Shown here: in pieces, positions 44,523 to 56,612 of the stretch | How the letters are laid out: every line of letters begins with the position of its first letter | Numbering within the stretch: position 1 is the stretch's first letter | NCBI GenBank assembly: GCA_031216915.1 | Contig: CM062294.1 | Location: 390,591,217-390,655,216, forward strand | Length of the DNA stretch: 64,000 nucleotides | DNA from: Pictodentalium vernedei | Lineage: Eukaryota; Mollusca; Scaphopoda; Dentaliida; Dentaliidae | Direction: 5' to 3' | The notes under the pieces: generated by a model | What the model was told of the DNA's origin: nothing | Seen by the model: the letters and a program-made list of their open reading frames with translations, nothing else | Database searches by the model: none | Made by a program: the position numbers and the translations under genes

Positions 44523-45447
44523 TGGGGGGGGGGCGCCTTTTCAAGTGTTTTCGTAGGAAGATATTAACCCCCATAGACTGAACCCTGTCCAATATACCTG
44601 AACTTATTTTAAACTAATTCCTTGTGAATCACTAGTCACAATGCTTTGAGATGTGATATTCACCACCTTTTAGTGTGAATATTTCTTGTTTTTGTTGTAA
44701 TATGGAGAGATTACATGATGTATGCGCAAAATAAGTGTTTCATGGGCGTTTCTCGCGCGCTTGTGCTTACACAAAACGTTTTCTTGTCAATGTCTGTATT
44801 GTATCCCGTAACATTGAATACGTACGGCCATCGCAGTTTTACTCGCCAGACACACATGTGACGTTTGCTCTTGCAGATACAGCATTGTGCAAGACGCATA
44901 ACAGTTTAGAAGCACGCAATCAACTGTTTACGCCATGAAGCCCACAGTCACACTGCAACCGGTGCAATGGCATTTAGTTGTTACCAATATTTGAAATACT
45001 GATAAAACACAAAAGATAGAACGATGTTGGAACAGATATGAGTGATGAGTCAGATATGCAGACTCGCAATTATAAGAATTACACGATATAGATTTCTTCC
45101 TCCTCTGTAAGTCTTAAAAGTTCATCACAACAAAATTGCGATATGAAGCAAGATATATGTGTGCTGTGTATCGAATTGATTCTCATCGCTGCGTGGCACT
45201 TTTAAATTAGAGATGCAAACTGCGGGTCGCTGAACAAATGTTATCCAAATCGAAAAACATGAAGCGTTATCAAACTTCCAGAGAGAGAAATAATTGTTTC
45301 TGCTGATGAAAAATTGTTCCATATGTGCTCCAGACTGCTAGTTTTCGTTACGGCAGAATATCTGCATGGACTACCAGAACAGCGAAATAACATCTCAAAC
45401 CAAAATCGACAATGAACTCATGTATTGCGTTGTTAAACATGGAAACG
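43730..45447. other. No gene seen; (GT)n at 44,484-44,521 and poly-C at 44,336-44,350
   Basis: Two loosely similar blocks (near 44,250 and 44,560) share ATATTAAC(T)CCCA and CTTGTCCAATA, suggesting an old duplication. Short open frames lack any motif. Confidence 0.4.
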
Positions 45448-45461
45448 ATTGACGAGTGTAA

Positions 45462-45783
45462 GGGGGGCTCGGTGGCTCAGTGGTTACGGAATTGGACTTC
45501 AAACTGAAAGGTCCACGGATCGATCCCCGCCAGGGGTAACTGCGCCGTGTACTTGGGTAAGGCACTTCATCCCGATTACCCACGTGGAGGCACGGTGGCG
45601 CCATGTACTAAGGCGTACTGCTAGTCGGCGGTGAACTTGTCATCAATCAATGCTAACCCTGCTTAATGGAGTTAGTACGTTGGGGAGTCTGGCCGTTCGG
45701 CTTCTCGACCCGTAAAACTGTCCGACACGAGGTGACCCTCTGGCTGTCGAAAGTGTCGTTAAACACCAATAAATAAATAATAA
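45462..45783 (+). mobile_element. SINE with TSD
   Basis: The head is GGCTCGGTGGCTCAGTGG (A box) with GGATCGATCCC (B box), a diverged body, and tail GTTAAACACCAATAAATAAA. ATTGACGAGTGTAA (45,448-45,461) and ATTGACGAGTATAA (45,784-45,797) form a 14-bp target duplication with one mismatch. Confidence 0.92.
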
Positions 45784-46095
45784 ATTGACGAGTATAAATT
45801 TTTCGAGTTCGACGTGGGATGGACTCCTCACACCAAACGGAGGAAATTAGCAGATCGCTTCCTGAATCTATGCATTACATCATTGGTGACTTACAACCCC
45901 GCCCTGGCGCCCTAACTGAGATTCGTGTAAGATCGACACATCGGGAAACCATTAGGCTTGACAGAACGAGCTCGCGTGCTTCCCGGATCGTAAATGCAGG
46001 CACAGATTCTGGATTCACACTTTCATCTAGAGTGATGTAGCTGTATCTTCTCAATCCACAATGTTAGGCACTGGTAACTTTGTTTCTCGATCCAT

Positions 46096-46173
46096 TTTTA
46101 GCTCACCTGGCCTAAAAGGCCATGTGAGCTTTTCACATCACTTGGCGTCCGTCGTAGTCCGTCGTCTGTCGTC

Positions 46174-46204
<31 letters not shown>

Positions 46205-48134
46205 TGTAACCGCTGAGCCGATGTGAACCAAACTTGGCAGGAATGGTCTATGGGAGGTCCTTTACAAACGACCCTCATTGTGTTCCCGCCAGATGAAAAA
46301 CATGGCTTCCAGAGGCATTCTTTGATTTTGATTCTGGTTGGTGAATTTTCAAAAATCTTCTCCTCTGAAACCGCCAGGCCAAATGTTTTGACACTTCACA
46401 TAAATGATGACTGAGACCCCCACTACCAACGATCGGGTTACAAACACGGCCACAATTGCGGCTTACAGTTACTATAGAAACCCAATGAGAAATCACATTT
46501 TCATCTTCTTTTCTGGAACTACTGAGCCAAAGTGAACCAAACCTGGCAGGGATAGTCTATGGGAGGGCCTCTACAAACGATTCTTATTTTGTTCCCATGT
46601 CTTTGAAAACATGGCCGCCAGAGGCATTCTTTAATTCTGATTGGTGGATTTTGAAAAATCTTCTCCTCTGAAACCACAGGGCAAAATGTTTTGAAACTTT
46701 GCATGGTTTTTGACTGGGACCCCCTCTACTAACGATCCTTATTTAATGTTGATCGGGTAGCAAACATGGCCTCAATTGCGGCTTATAGTTACTATAGAAA
46801 CCCTATGGAAAATCACATTTTCATCTTCTTCTCTGGAACTACTGAGCCGACATAAACCAAACTTGGCAGGAATGGTCTATAATCTACAAACGATCCTCAT
46901 TTTGTTCCCATGGGTTGGAAAATATGGCCTCCAGAGGCATTCTTTGATTCCGGTTGGTGGATTTTTAAAAATCTTCTCTGAAACTGCCCGGCCAAATGTT
47001 TTGATACTTCACATAAATGATGACTGGGACCCCCTCTATCAACGACCCTCATTTAATGTTGATCGGGTTGTAAACATGGCCGCAGTTGCGGCTTATAGTT
47101 ACTAAAGAAACCCTATAGGAAATCACATTTTCATGTTCCTCTCTGAAACTACTGAGCCAAAGTGAACCAAACCTGGCAAGGATAGTCTATGGGAGGTCTT
47201 CTACAAATGCCCCTCATTTTTGTTACCGTGCGTCGAAAAACATGGCTGCCAGAAGCATTTTTTGATTTTGATTGGTGGATTTTGAAAAATCTTCCCCACT
47301 GAAACCACAAGGCCAAATATTTTGAAACTTTGCATGGTTGATGATTGGGGCACCCTCTACCAGCCATCCTCATTTAATGTTGATCGGGCTGCGAACGTGG
47401 CTGCAATTGTGGCTTATAGTTACTATAGAAACCCCATGGGGAATCACATTTTCATCTTCTTCTCTGGAACTATTGAGCTGATGTGAATCAAACCTGGGGG
47501 GGGGGGGGGGAGGGGGGATAGTCTATGGCAGGTTCTCCACAGACGCTCCTCATTTTGTTACCGTGCAACGAAAAACATGGCTGCCAGAAGCATTTTTGAT
47601 TCTGATTGGTGGATTTTGAAAAATCTTCTTCTCTGAATCTACAGGGCCAAAGGTTTTGACACTTTGCATGGTTGATGACTGGGACACCCTCTACCAACGA
47701 TCCTCATTTAATGTTGATCGTGTTGCAAACATGGCCACAACTGCGGCTTATTGTTACTGTAGAAACCCTATGGGAAATCTCATTTTCATCTTCTCTGGAA
47801 CTGCTGAGCCGACGTGAACCAAACTTCGCAGGAATGGTCTCTGTAGGAGGCCCTGTACAAACGAGCCTCTTTTTGTTCCCGTTGGTTGGAAAATATGGCA
47901 ACCAGAGACATTCTCTGATTCTGATTGATGGATTTTGCAAAAATCTTCCCCTCTGAAACTACGAAGTCAAATGTTTTGAAACTTCACATGATTGAGGACT
48001 GGGACACCTTCTACCAATGATCCTCATGTAATGTTGCAAACATGGCTACAATTGCAGCTCATAGATACCATGGAAAGCCTATGGGAAATAACATTTTTAT
48101 ATGTAGTTCCAGGTGAGCGATTAGAGCCTCTAGT
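46096..48134 (+). mobile_element. Helentron-like non-autonomous element 3
   Basis: The 5' hairpin is AGCTCACCTGGCC-TAAAA-GGCCATGTGAGCT (46,100-46,131), followed by GTCCGTCGT repeats. The 3' end is GGTGAGCGATTAGAGCCTC then TAGTTT. The core is about six ~310-bp units of the same type as element 2. A poly-G run interrupts one unit at 47,497-47,516. Several small frames follow the repeats only. Confidence 0.65.
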
Positions 48135-48139
48135 TTGCA

Positions 48140-49957
48140 TCTTTTATCCGATTTTGGATCCAGTGATAAATAGGATCTTCAACCCGTCCCAGCAAAACTC
48201 GTCCAATAAATTAGCCCTGGTCCCAGGGCCCAAAAGATTGGAAAGTTTGTAACAACTCTTGCCTGTTGCATGCATGTCAACGATTTACCATCTTAGTGCC
48301 TCTGACAGTCTCATCCTTGCCATGTCAACATTTATTGATAAAAGAAGTGATCAATCTTCTTGTTTTTTACCCAAATATTGCATGTGGATGATAGTGTTTT
48401 TGGTGACATTCGTGGGAAGCACGCTTCACGTGGACGAGGTGATGTGTTTGGGGTACCTATCAACTAGAAACATCATGTTTCACTAGATGAAATGTACTGC
48501 AAGACATAGCAGTCATTAAAACATAATAATCAGTAACAGCAACTTTACTGTTATGAAACATTTCAGGGGGTGCTTAATTAAGTTCCAGGTGTATAATTTG
48601 CGTCAGGCAATCAGACCTCAATTGCAGTTATTCTGGGATATTGTGTCATGTTTCCTGACCTATCGTTATACAGTACAATACCCAACAATTGCCCAACGAG
48701 TGACCGACGAAGTCCTAGTCTGAGAAAATATTGGAGAGGTAACACTCCCTCCCTGTATTTACGGCCATGCCTGTACCTCGCCAAAAGCTCGTGTCCAGAC
48801 CTAATTTACTGACCTCGTTTCGTATAATTCACAATAAACTGCGGACTCTTGGAGATCTTATACATAGTCAAGGATCCAAAGCATTGATGTTCAAATTGCT
48901 TCATTTTTTTTTCTTCAAGTAGAGATGTTATATTTAACACAACCGCCAGATACGCATTAGGTCGGCATAGCTTTAAGGTTAGAAGAACTAGCAGTAAACA
49001 ACCGTACCTTCCAGATGTCAAAGATGCATATCTCTCTTTTATAGATTTCTATTCTTATCTAGTCAATATACTTTGCCCGTATTATATTTATTATGATGGT
49101 CCAAGTCCCTTTATTCCCGTTACCAGTCCAACCCTTGAGTGACGAGCCTGAGACCGCATGCAGATCATATTCTAGAACTGCCCCCATGCTTACGAGTTCG
49201 CTCGCTTTCAGAACTGCCAACTGTAGACTTCTAAATGGGAACAGGTGGTAAGAATACCGAAGCCATTATTTAAGAATGCCGAGCTACCATTTCACATTAT
49301 TTAAACAATAAACAGGTAAGATCAATTGCCCCGGAGATTTCTATGATCTATGTCAGAAACGGTTTATCATATACTGGGATGAACAGACTTTTACTGATTC
49401 GTTTTCTATTTGCAGTTCAGCTTGTTTCAGTGCATGTATCATACTCAAATTTATCCCTTAGCTGGTTCAATGCTAGACGCACATTTCCTGTTAAGGTGCT
49501 ATAAAAGTAACGGGAAACTTGGCTCGAAAAAATACGACAGGTTATTTTCATTGACGTCAAAAGACTAGAAAAAGTACTAAATTTTCATTTCTTTCGTTGT
49601 TCAAAATTGTGAAGAATTGATTGTCCATAAAAACAGACGGGCAACAAAAATGGTGAATTATTACTCTGTTTGGATTTCTTAAGACATCAGAAATAACCTG
49701 TTACTTATTTTCGAGCCACATTTCCCAATACTTATACAACACTTTAAAGGAAACCTCATATTGATGCACAGGTGATCAAGGCTTGGATCATTAAAACAGC
49801 TAATGACTGATTTTATAGAAATATCCTCTCTTATGTATATATTTTGGAAAGGTATGCAATAATAACACGACAAAACATTTCAGACGCCATTTGGAGAGAG
49901 ACATGGGATTTTCGCACTTACTTAACATTTTCATTCACCATGGAAAATTATGCACAG
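48140..49957. other. No recognisable gene
   Basis: No motif-bearing frame, RNA gene or strong repeat was seen. AAGGTGCTATAAAAGTAA near 49,494 resembles AAGGTGCTACAGAAGTAA near 28,738 and may mark a dispersed repeat. Confidence 0.35.
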
Positions 49958-49961
49958 TTAA

Positions 49962-50205
49962 CCCTTTACCCAACGTAACGACCAAAACCGGCCAGCGCTA
50001 TTCACTAAAATCGCCAATTAATTTTCATTATTTTTTTCATTTTTTGTCTCAAAAACATAGGTTATGACCCCTCTTTGGAACGAGCTCGTCGAGCTCGTTC
50101 CAAAGAGGGGTCATAACCTATGTTTTTGAGACAAAAAATGAAAAAAAATAGTTATTTAAGAATTTTGTTTGCAGGTGTCGTCTGCTTTTCATGTTAGGTA
50201 AAAGG
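49962..50205. mobile_element. Palindromic piggyBac-like MITE, copy A
   Basis: TTAA stands at both borders (49,958-49,961 and 50,206-50,209). The ends CCCTTTACCCAAC and GTTAGGTAAAAGG are inverted. The central ~110 bp is a near-perfect palindrome around GAGCTCGTCGAGCTC, with arms TTTTTGTCTCAAAAACATAG and GGTTATGACCCCTC. TTAA targets and ends starting CCC are the piggyBac signature; the superfamily assignment is inferred. Confidence 0.85.
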
Positions 50206-50224
50206 TTAAATGTACTATTATTAT

Positions 50225-51870
50225 TATCCATATGGGTTGATTAGATTAGATTAGATTTTAATGACAATTTACACCCACAAGGGGTCGATGCCATATCAAC
50301 AACACATAAGTAATATAATAATAAAAATGAGTAATAATGAGTAACAAATTAACAACAATATATCATATGTTGTTTGTATGTGATGACCTCTTTTCGGTGA
50401 AACACCTAACCTTGTTACAGATGATTCCACATAATTCGGATTTTTTATTTCTCATAACAAAGACTAATTTTTCTTTGTTATTTAAATGCTTAAATTTCAC
50501 TTTCATCGATTGAATTTGTTCAAAATATAACTTGCGATCATCTTCATATGTTTTACATTTCATTATCAAGTGTTCTTCTGATTCGACCACATTATCATCA
50601 CAATGCTTGCATATTCGTTGTTCATATGGAACCTTGGGGCACTGATATCTCCCTATTTCTATTTCTAGCTTATGATTGCTGATTCTTAGTTTACTGAACA
50701 TGGTCAGTAGACTATAATTTTTAACCCTTTACCTAACCTGAAAAGCAGACGACACTTGCAAAAATAATTCTTGAATAACTATTTGTTTTCATTTTTTGTC
50801 TCAAAAACATAGGTTATGACCCCTCATTGGAACGAGCTCGACGAGCTCGTTCCAACGACGGGTCATAACCTATGTTTTTGAGACAAAAAATGAAAAAATA
50901 ATGAAAATTAATTGGCGATTTTTGAGAATAGCGCTGACCGGTTATGGCCGTTACGTTAGGTAAAGGGTTAACTGAGATCAAGTAAGGCTCTAAATCGTAA
51001 TTATCTTTGAATGTGCGATATGTTTTCAATTTGTTCATTCCCTCTTTCTAAGCATCATCGAACATTTTTGTCTGGAACCTTGAGATGTAATCCTTTTTTA
51101 AAATATATTGAATAGCATTTAACTTTTGTAATAACAATGGCTCTTTTAGCACCTCATTAAACTTCGGTACACCTAGCCTTTCAAGCCATTTTTGTTTGAT
51201 TGTAGAATCACTTACCATATCTACAGCCGAGCGAACCAGCGCCTTGTGATTGAATTCAACTACTATGGTTATATGTCGAAAGGTATTCATTATTCCACCG
51301 TGAATTAAAGGGAATCTACCTAGTTCTGCACGTGAAACATAATTAGATGATTTTCTGTCAACACCAAGTACAGATTTCTAAATTCTTAAATGCGCCTGTT
51401 CATTAGCTGTGAGATCAATTTTACAAAAGTTAATATCAGGCGCCCATAACTCACACCCACACAATAATATCGGTTTGATTAGCTTGTCAAATAGTTTACA
51501 CCATGTATCCACGTAATGAATCTCATGTTTACGAAGCGCTGAAATCAGTGCATATAATGTTTTTTTTTACCTTTACAAACTGCATCGGATTGGGCACTCC
51601 GAAATTTCCATTAAAAGAAAACCTAACCGACAAATATGTGTACTCTTTCACTAATACTAAAATATTATCATTTCAACTGAATGTTGGACCTTTTCAGGAG
51701 CTCTTTTTTGAAAAATCATACATTTGCTTTTGGGATGATCAACAAACAAATCATTTCTTGACGCACAGCTAAACAACTTATTCAAACACATCTGCAACCC
51801 TTCTGGTGTTTCCGACATCATTACTAAATCATCTGCAAATAAAAGATTTGCATCCATGTCCGTCTCCTAC
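50225..51870 (-). pseudogene. Non-LTR retrotransposon (LINE), 5'-truncated, with a nested MITE
   Basis: Read leftward from 51,857: the RT catalytic motif LLFADDLVMMSETPEGLQ, a KEYTYL region in a shifted frame (near 51,640), then CELWAPDINF and GRFPLIHGG (near 51,300-51,450). The C-terminal frame 51,290-51,048 is followed, after a TAG, by FKDNYDLEPYLIS (51,038-50,972). The MITE at 50,725-50,967 is followed by LRISNHKLEIEIGRY with a C-x2-C ... H-x4-C zinc knuckle (ICKHCDDNVVESEEHLIMKC). The 3' tail is AATCTAATCTAATC. Stops and frameshifts make it inactive. The clade is not assigned. Confidence 0.85.
50725..50967. mobile_element. Palindromic piggyBac-like MITE, copy B (inside the LINE ORF)
   Basis: TTAA lies at 50,721-50,724 and 50,968-50,971. 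It is inverted relative to copy A and otherwise nearly identical. Removing the 243 bp and one TTAA makes the LINE frame continuous across the site, which confirms the borders and the TTAA duplication. Confidence 0.93.
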
Positions 51871-51990
51871 AACATGGGTTGTGATCATCTTTTTGAGCAG
51901 TTTACTCAGAATTTCCCGTGAAGTCTACACGGAATATGGTATCACTGAACTAAATATTTGAATTAGAAATACTCGCCTTGAAATGTTGCA

Positions 51991-52172
51991 CTCGGAAATG
52001 ATGCAATCTCTTAAAATAATCAGCCTTGGGAAAATAAATTGTTTCAATAAACGTTTGAAGCATTCTATTGACATCTTGCATTATTGATGAATATTCCAGA
52101 TAAAAACGAGGGTGATTTGATGACTTTTTGACCTACAAATACAATTTACATTTGGTGTGTTTTTGTAGAGAA
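51991..52172 (+). repeat. Repeat R, left part
   Basis: GGAAATGATGCAATCTC ... CGTTTGAAGCATTCTATTGA ... AAATACAATTTACA aligns with 24,118-24,300. It ends at the LTR insertion. Confidence 0.8.
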
Positions 52173-52668
52173 TGTCAGGGCAAAGCCAGCCTAAATATAG
52201 GGGCGAGGGGCCTCATATATAAAGATATTGTAAGTTCAAAAGATATTCCGCATCAAGGCGAAAAACCCTACGTGAATTTCACTTCTCTGTGAAGCTGGAC
52301 ATGGAAAAAACACACGTGGTGTATATCCAGCTTCAGCGCAGGGACCCAGGGGAGAAACGGTATGTTAGATAAGGTCTAATCTCATTTAATTTATACAGTA
52401 TTCGCGAGTCTTACGAGACGTAATCGGTTGGTGGCAGGATATCGTCACGGCCAATTGAGAAACGAAATTCTAAAAGATAGAAATGTCGTGTCATCATTAG
52501 TAATAGCGATGCGTGGCAGGAACGAATCGGTTTTCTCGACAAGTGAAATCACCGTTAAGTCACGCGCGAGATGACTTGTATTGATTCTGTCTCGATATAC
52601 GTCATCTCCCACCGTTTTGACAGACGGACAAATGAGCGTCTATCCACCTGACACTTTAGGGTAAACAG

Positions 52669-52676
52669 TATATATA
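52669..52676 (+). promoter_or_regulatory. LTR TATA box
   Basis: TATATATA about 500 bp into the LTR, upstream of the AATAAA signal, in the expected U3/R order. Confidence 0.5.
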
Positions 52677-53502
52677 CCTTGAAGAGCAGAGCATTAGACA
52701 CACTTGGGGTCACACACACGTTGGTGAAGTCCTGGACAGGCGGACTCTGTTTCCTGGCATAGGGGTACCTTCGATCACAGGACCCTGAAACGGCTGGAAT
52801 CGCCAGACAGGGCATTCCACGATTGATTTAGCTTAAGGTTGATAGGCGGCTACCGAGCCGAATTCGTGAGAAGGAACACCCAAGGTGAAACGTTAAAGTT
52901 TAGATTGTCGAGTAGCAGGTATCAGCCTGCAATAGTCAGAAGTGTAGGTTAATTGTATTGTGCGTATTAACCCTTTGAAGCGTCAGACTGATTGCGTTGG
53001 GAGTAGATTGTTTTGCTGTCGAAGCATCGTAATACCGACTGGAGATAGGCGTGAGTGACAATTTTGCCCTAGCACAAAAAGGGGCATTTGAGAATCGTGA
53101 ATTCAACCAGGAACAGTGAATATTTCAATAGGACTTTCACGGAGGACTTTCAAAAGACACATAAGGTATGAGTAGACAATATCTGACCCAAATCAGAAGT
53201 ACGGTGGCTTTATAGATGACGAACATTGCTGGTCGGAACCCTCCGACAGCCAGAGGTACAGTTACGTGCAGACGTTGACATTTGAGCCCAAGCGGGTGAA
53301 GCTCTTATGGCGAGCTCACAGTAATAACATTTCAGATTTGTGAAGCTTTATGGCGAGCTCACGGTAGTAACATTTCCAGAGTGTAGACTATAGTGCCAGT
53401 ACAGGGCTATAGAATGACTAGATGACTGTTGAGAATTATTACTGTGAAAAGAATCGAATTGTTGATTGTTGAAATATTGAAACGGCTTTATTTTTATGTG
53501 TA

Positions 53503-53508
53503 AATAAA
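53503..53508 (+). promoter_or_regulatory. LTR polyadenylation signal
   Basis: AATAAA about 260 bp before the LTR end, in an AT-rich context (GTGTAAATAAAAGAATCG). Confidence 0.5.
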
Positions 53509-53775
53509 AGAATCGTTGTTACTTTAAATCATTCTTTCCATTACGCAGCCTGAAGTGATTAGGAATCACACCTAACGGAAATCGAACCTATTTCAGGCCA
53601 ATTTGGCAGAGAAGGAATCACGGCGTCGGTCTAACTCAGCTCCCTGCGCCGAGTTCGCGACACTTGGATTCCCACCCTCCACGTTGGTATAATTTTCCCG
53701 CAACTTCATCAGCGGGACTAAATAACCCCACGTCAGCCCAGGCCTTACGGGGCCTCGGGTGTCCCTGACAGAGAA

Positions 53776-53988
53776 TTCCATAAAAGATATGTGCATGTGA
53801 CCAGTACTTCCTTTGCTGTCAATGTTTCTCTCTTATTTGTTGCTTGACCCCCTATTTTGGGGTCAGAAAAAAAAGTTGTCTAAAATGCTATACTTGACAA
53901 AGATATTTGAATGCCAAAATTAAAGTGATGCGATTATATTTTTTTTGTCTGAACGTTATAATGGTCGCCTATGGGAAAATATTTAGTT
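53776..53988 (+). repeat. Repeat R, right part
   Basis: GTCAATGTTTCTCTCTTATT ... GTCGCCTATGGGAAAATATTT aligns with the second half of 24,118-24,491. Confidence 0.8.
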
Positions 53989-54432
53989 CCAGAATACTAT
54001 ATGGACCATTCTACAACGCCCCGCAATGAATATACTCGAGACATTTGAATGGAAAGTTATTTCCCCCTGTTCGTCTTGAAAAACTCAAGCCATCAGTGTC
54101 AGTTGGAAATAGTTTTATAGAAAAAAACTCTGAATATTACTTTTTTACGTGTTGCAAAAATTCAGGATAAAATAAATGAGTAAAATTACACACATCTTCT
54201 ATTTTTTAAATCTTACACTAAACGATGAATCATTACAACAAGGTCGGCATTCAACGCAGGATGGGAGGGGGTGGGGGCGTAGAAATTATTAGATATATCC
54301 CACTGCTGATAATACAGGAGCACGAAAAAAGTGTACCTCACTTGTAAATAGGGTGTGCAAGAGCTGCGCGACAACGATATAGCGCCTCTGGAATGAAATG
54401 CTGTTAATCTCCAAACTGTAAATCCGGGATGG

Positions 54433-54715
54433 ACAATATATGTCACCATCCGCATCCGCCCCCCATCCCTATCCGTGGCCAGCCGTATCTGTCACGATCC
54501 GTATCCATCATTATCCGTATTGGTGCCACAATCCGATCCTTCTCCATCCGTATCCTTCAACATCCGTATCGGTCACCATCCATATCCGTCACCATCCATA
54601 TCCGTCACCATTCATATCCGTCACCATCCGTATCCGTCACCATCCATATCTGTCACCATCCGTGTCCGTGACCATCCGTATTTGTGTCACCACCCGTATC
54701 CGTCACCATTACATT
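54433..54715. repeat. 18-bp minisatellite (GTCACCATCCGTATCC)
   Basis: About 15 units of the form CATCCGTATCCGTCAC occur, with variation between CCGTAT and CCATAT. Three overlapping plus-strand frames of 80-117 residues (repeats of Tyr/Arg/Pro/Ser/Val) are repeat translations. Confidence 0.93.
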
Positions 54716-55438
54716 CCATATCAAACTTATACAATTACTTATATAATTACGAATAACACTTGGACTTTTAAGGAAAGCCACAAAACCTCGTAGTGAAAGA
54801 AAACACCTAGAAAAACGCCCCAGCCGCTGTGTGATCGATTTATCGGAATGAATCATGGGAATTTCAAACTGTCGGTTTATTTACACTGAGGGTTTAGGGC
54901 TGCATATAAGTAGTCGTGTGTTTCCAGTAACTGAAGAAGTTCGATGCGCTTCCAGCCGCTACATGTAATATTCATGAAATATCTTTTTTAAAACTGCACT
55001 TTACAAAAGGAAAAGTACTCACGTCAGTCCCACGTTGCCGCTAGTTTGAACGCGTACAAATTTCGCTAACACACACTACCTACCATGGAAAAGGTGGAAA
55101 TTAGAATACCTGTCAGTTAGAATATATCTGATGTTTGAATGAGAGCGGCAGGGGAGGGAATCAGACTACATGTTTTCTTGAGTGATAAAGGCACGCATGA
55201 ACATATATTTTAACCCAATTTGACGAAGTCACTGTAAGCAATTGTCATGGCACATGCGGTTATCCATTAGTCTATTAGCCTATCCACGGTTTGTCCAGCA
55301 CGGGCTACAGCCCACAGTTCTTCCCAAATCATTATCAAACTTCACACGCATGTTCAGGTTCATGTCAAGAGGAGAACGCCCATTATAGTCACGGATGAGC
55401 GCCCACAATGATGGATTTTTCAGCACAGGTTATAGATC

Positions 55439-55978
55439 GCATTTATACCACGATTACCTGTTCTACTATACATGAAAAGCCTATGACATAAATGTTAGCT
55501 TTACACACCAACCTTGATGAACACGCCAGCAATGGGATTTCAATAGTAAAAATTTACACCAACAGTAGAACTACATCTAAATTGACCTTTGGTGACGTCG
55601 ATCTGAATGCAAACTTGTCTAAATTTATCGCACGTCGCCTCGCGAAGAGTGGAATGGAAGTAGCAATTATTTATTACGTTTTTGAATGGGTTTACCTCAT
55701 AAGATGCCAAAACTTAACCATTTCGTTTCGGTGATAAAACTGACAGCGGAAGTACCGCCCACCGATGCTCCTGTAAACAAAAACAGATTCGCACGTATGT
55801 ACATCTGCTGCTCAGTAAAATCGGGAAAAAATAATAGCGACTCTTAATAATCTGACGATCATGGTATAAATAAAATATACCCAAAGTAGCTTGGTGTACC
55901 AAATGTTCACCGCTTGTGGTGAAGTGGTGTTAACCGCGCGCCAAAGGCTCATGGTTACATTTGGTACACCAAGCTACA
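55439..55978 (-). mobile_element. MITE-like element with hairpin, copy 2
   Basis: Inverted homologue of 28,890-29,506, sharing ATTTATACCACGATTACCTG, CCTCGCGAAGAG, CCATTTCGTTTCGGTGATAA, GATCATGGTATAAATA and the hairpin with GTAGCTTGGTGTACCAAAT and its complement at 55,960. A 30-bp piece between the hairpin arms (TTAACCGCGCGCCAAAGG) is new to this copy. Confidence 0.8.
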
Positions 55979-56245
55979 TTTATGCATCAATTATAATTTT
56001 TTTTTTAAATTGGCACTGTCACTTAGTATGATGAGTAGATGAGAACGTCTTATTTTTATAACGGTTGGCTGCCCAACATGGTCGCCACACATAACTGCAG
56101 TAAAAAATCAAGGTACGTTACGGTGTCACTGATACTTTTATTTTCTTTTTATGTCCTAACGGGTGAAGTGATGTCAGTATAGACTCAAAACGTGTACAGT
56201 TCTTTCCACCATATGCATTTGATATAAGCTTATTGTTTCCAAAAA

Positions 56246-56612
56246 GGGGCGCGGTGGCTCAGTAGGTAGAGGTGCAAGCTGCAAGTAGAGAGGTCCTTGG
56301 TTCGAATCCCACCTGCGGCAACCGCGTTGTGTCCTTCGGCAAGACACTTCACCCCATTGCCCATGTGGGGGCTCGATGACGCCGTGTACTAAGGCGTACT
56401 GCACGTCGATGGTACGCATGTCTTCAACCAATATAACCCTGCCTGTGCTGCAGTGCGGAGTTACGATGTTGGGGAGCTGGCAGCTGCTCGTCGTCGCTCG
56501 GTAGTTCTCTCCGGGTATTCTGGCTTCCTCCACCCGTAAAACTGTCACGGTCATGATTAGCCTTTGTGCATAAATATGTGACCTTAAACATCAATAAATA
56601 AATAAATGATAA
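56246..56612 (+). mobile_element. Full-length SINE with perfect TSD
   Basis: Head GGGGCGCGGTGGCTCAGTAGG (A box) and GGTTCGAATCC (B box, 56,299-56,309), the family body, and a TTAAACATCAATAAATAAAT tail. ATTGTTTCCAAAAA occurs at 56,232-56,245 and 56,613-56,626 without mismatch, so this is the youngest-looking SINE copy here. It is not a tRNA gene: the downstream half does not form a cloverleaf. Confidence 0.95.

Larger units (their letters stand above)
52173..53770 (+). mobile_element. Solo LTR, 1,598 bp, with 5-bp TSD
   Basis: It begins TGTCAGGG and ends CCCTGACA, a perfect 8-bp terminal inverted repeat of TG...CA type. GAGAA flanks both sides (52,168-52,172 and 53,771-53,775). A TATATATA box at 52,669 and an AATAAA signal at 53,503 fit plus-strand orientation. 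No internal retroelement coding is present, so it is a solo LTR left by recombination. It splits repeat R. The family (Ty3-like or other) is unknown. Confidence 0.92.

Noticed and set aside
50814-51038. 74-codon frame, and the similar tail of 56,757-57,035
   Set aside because: Much of each is a translation of the palindromic MITE; only the first 22 codons of the former belong to the LINE.
54429-54793. Three overlapping Pro/Ser/Tyr/Arg-rich frames
   Set aside because: They follow the 18-bp minisatellite in all three frames.
56246-56330. tRNA gene
   Set aside because: A and B boxes are present, but the sequence continues as a SINE with a target duplication and does not form a complete cloverleaf.
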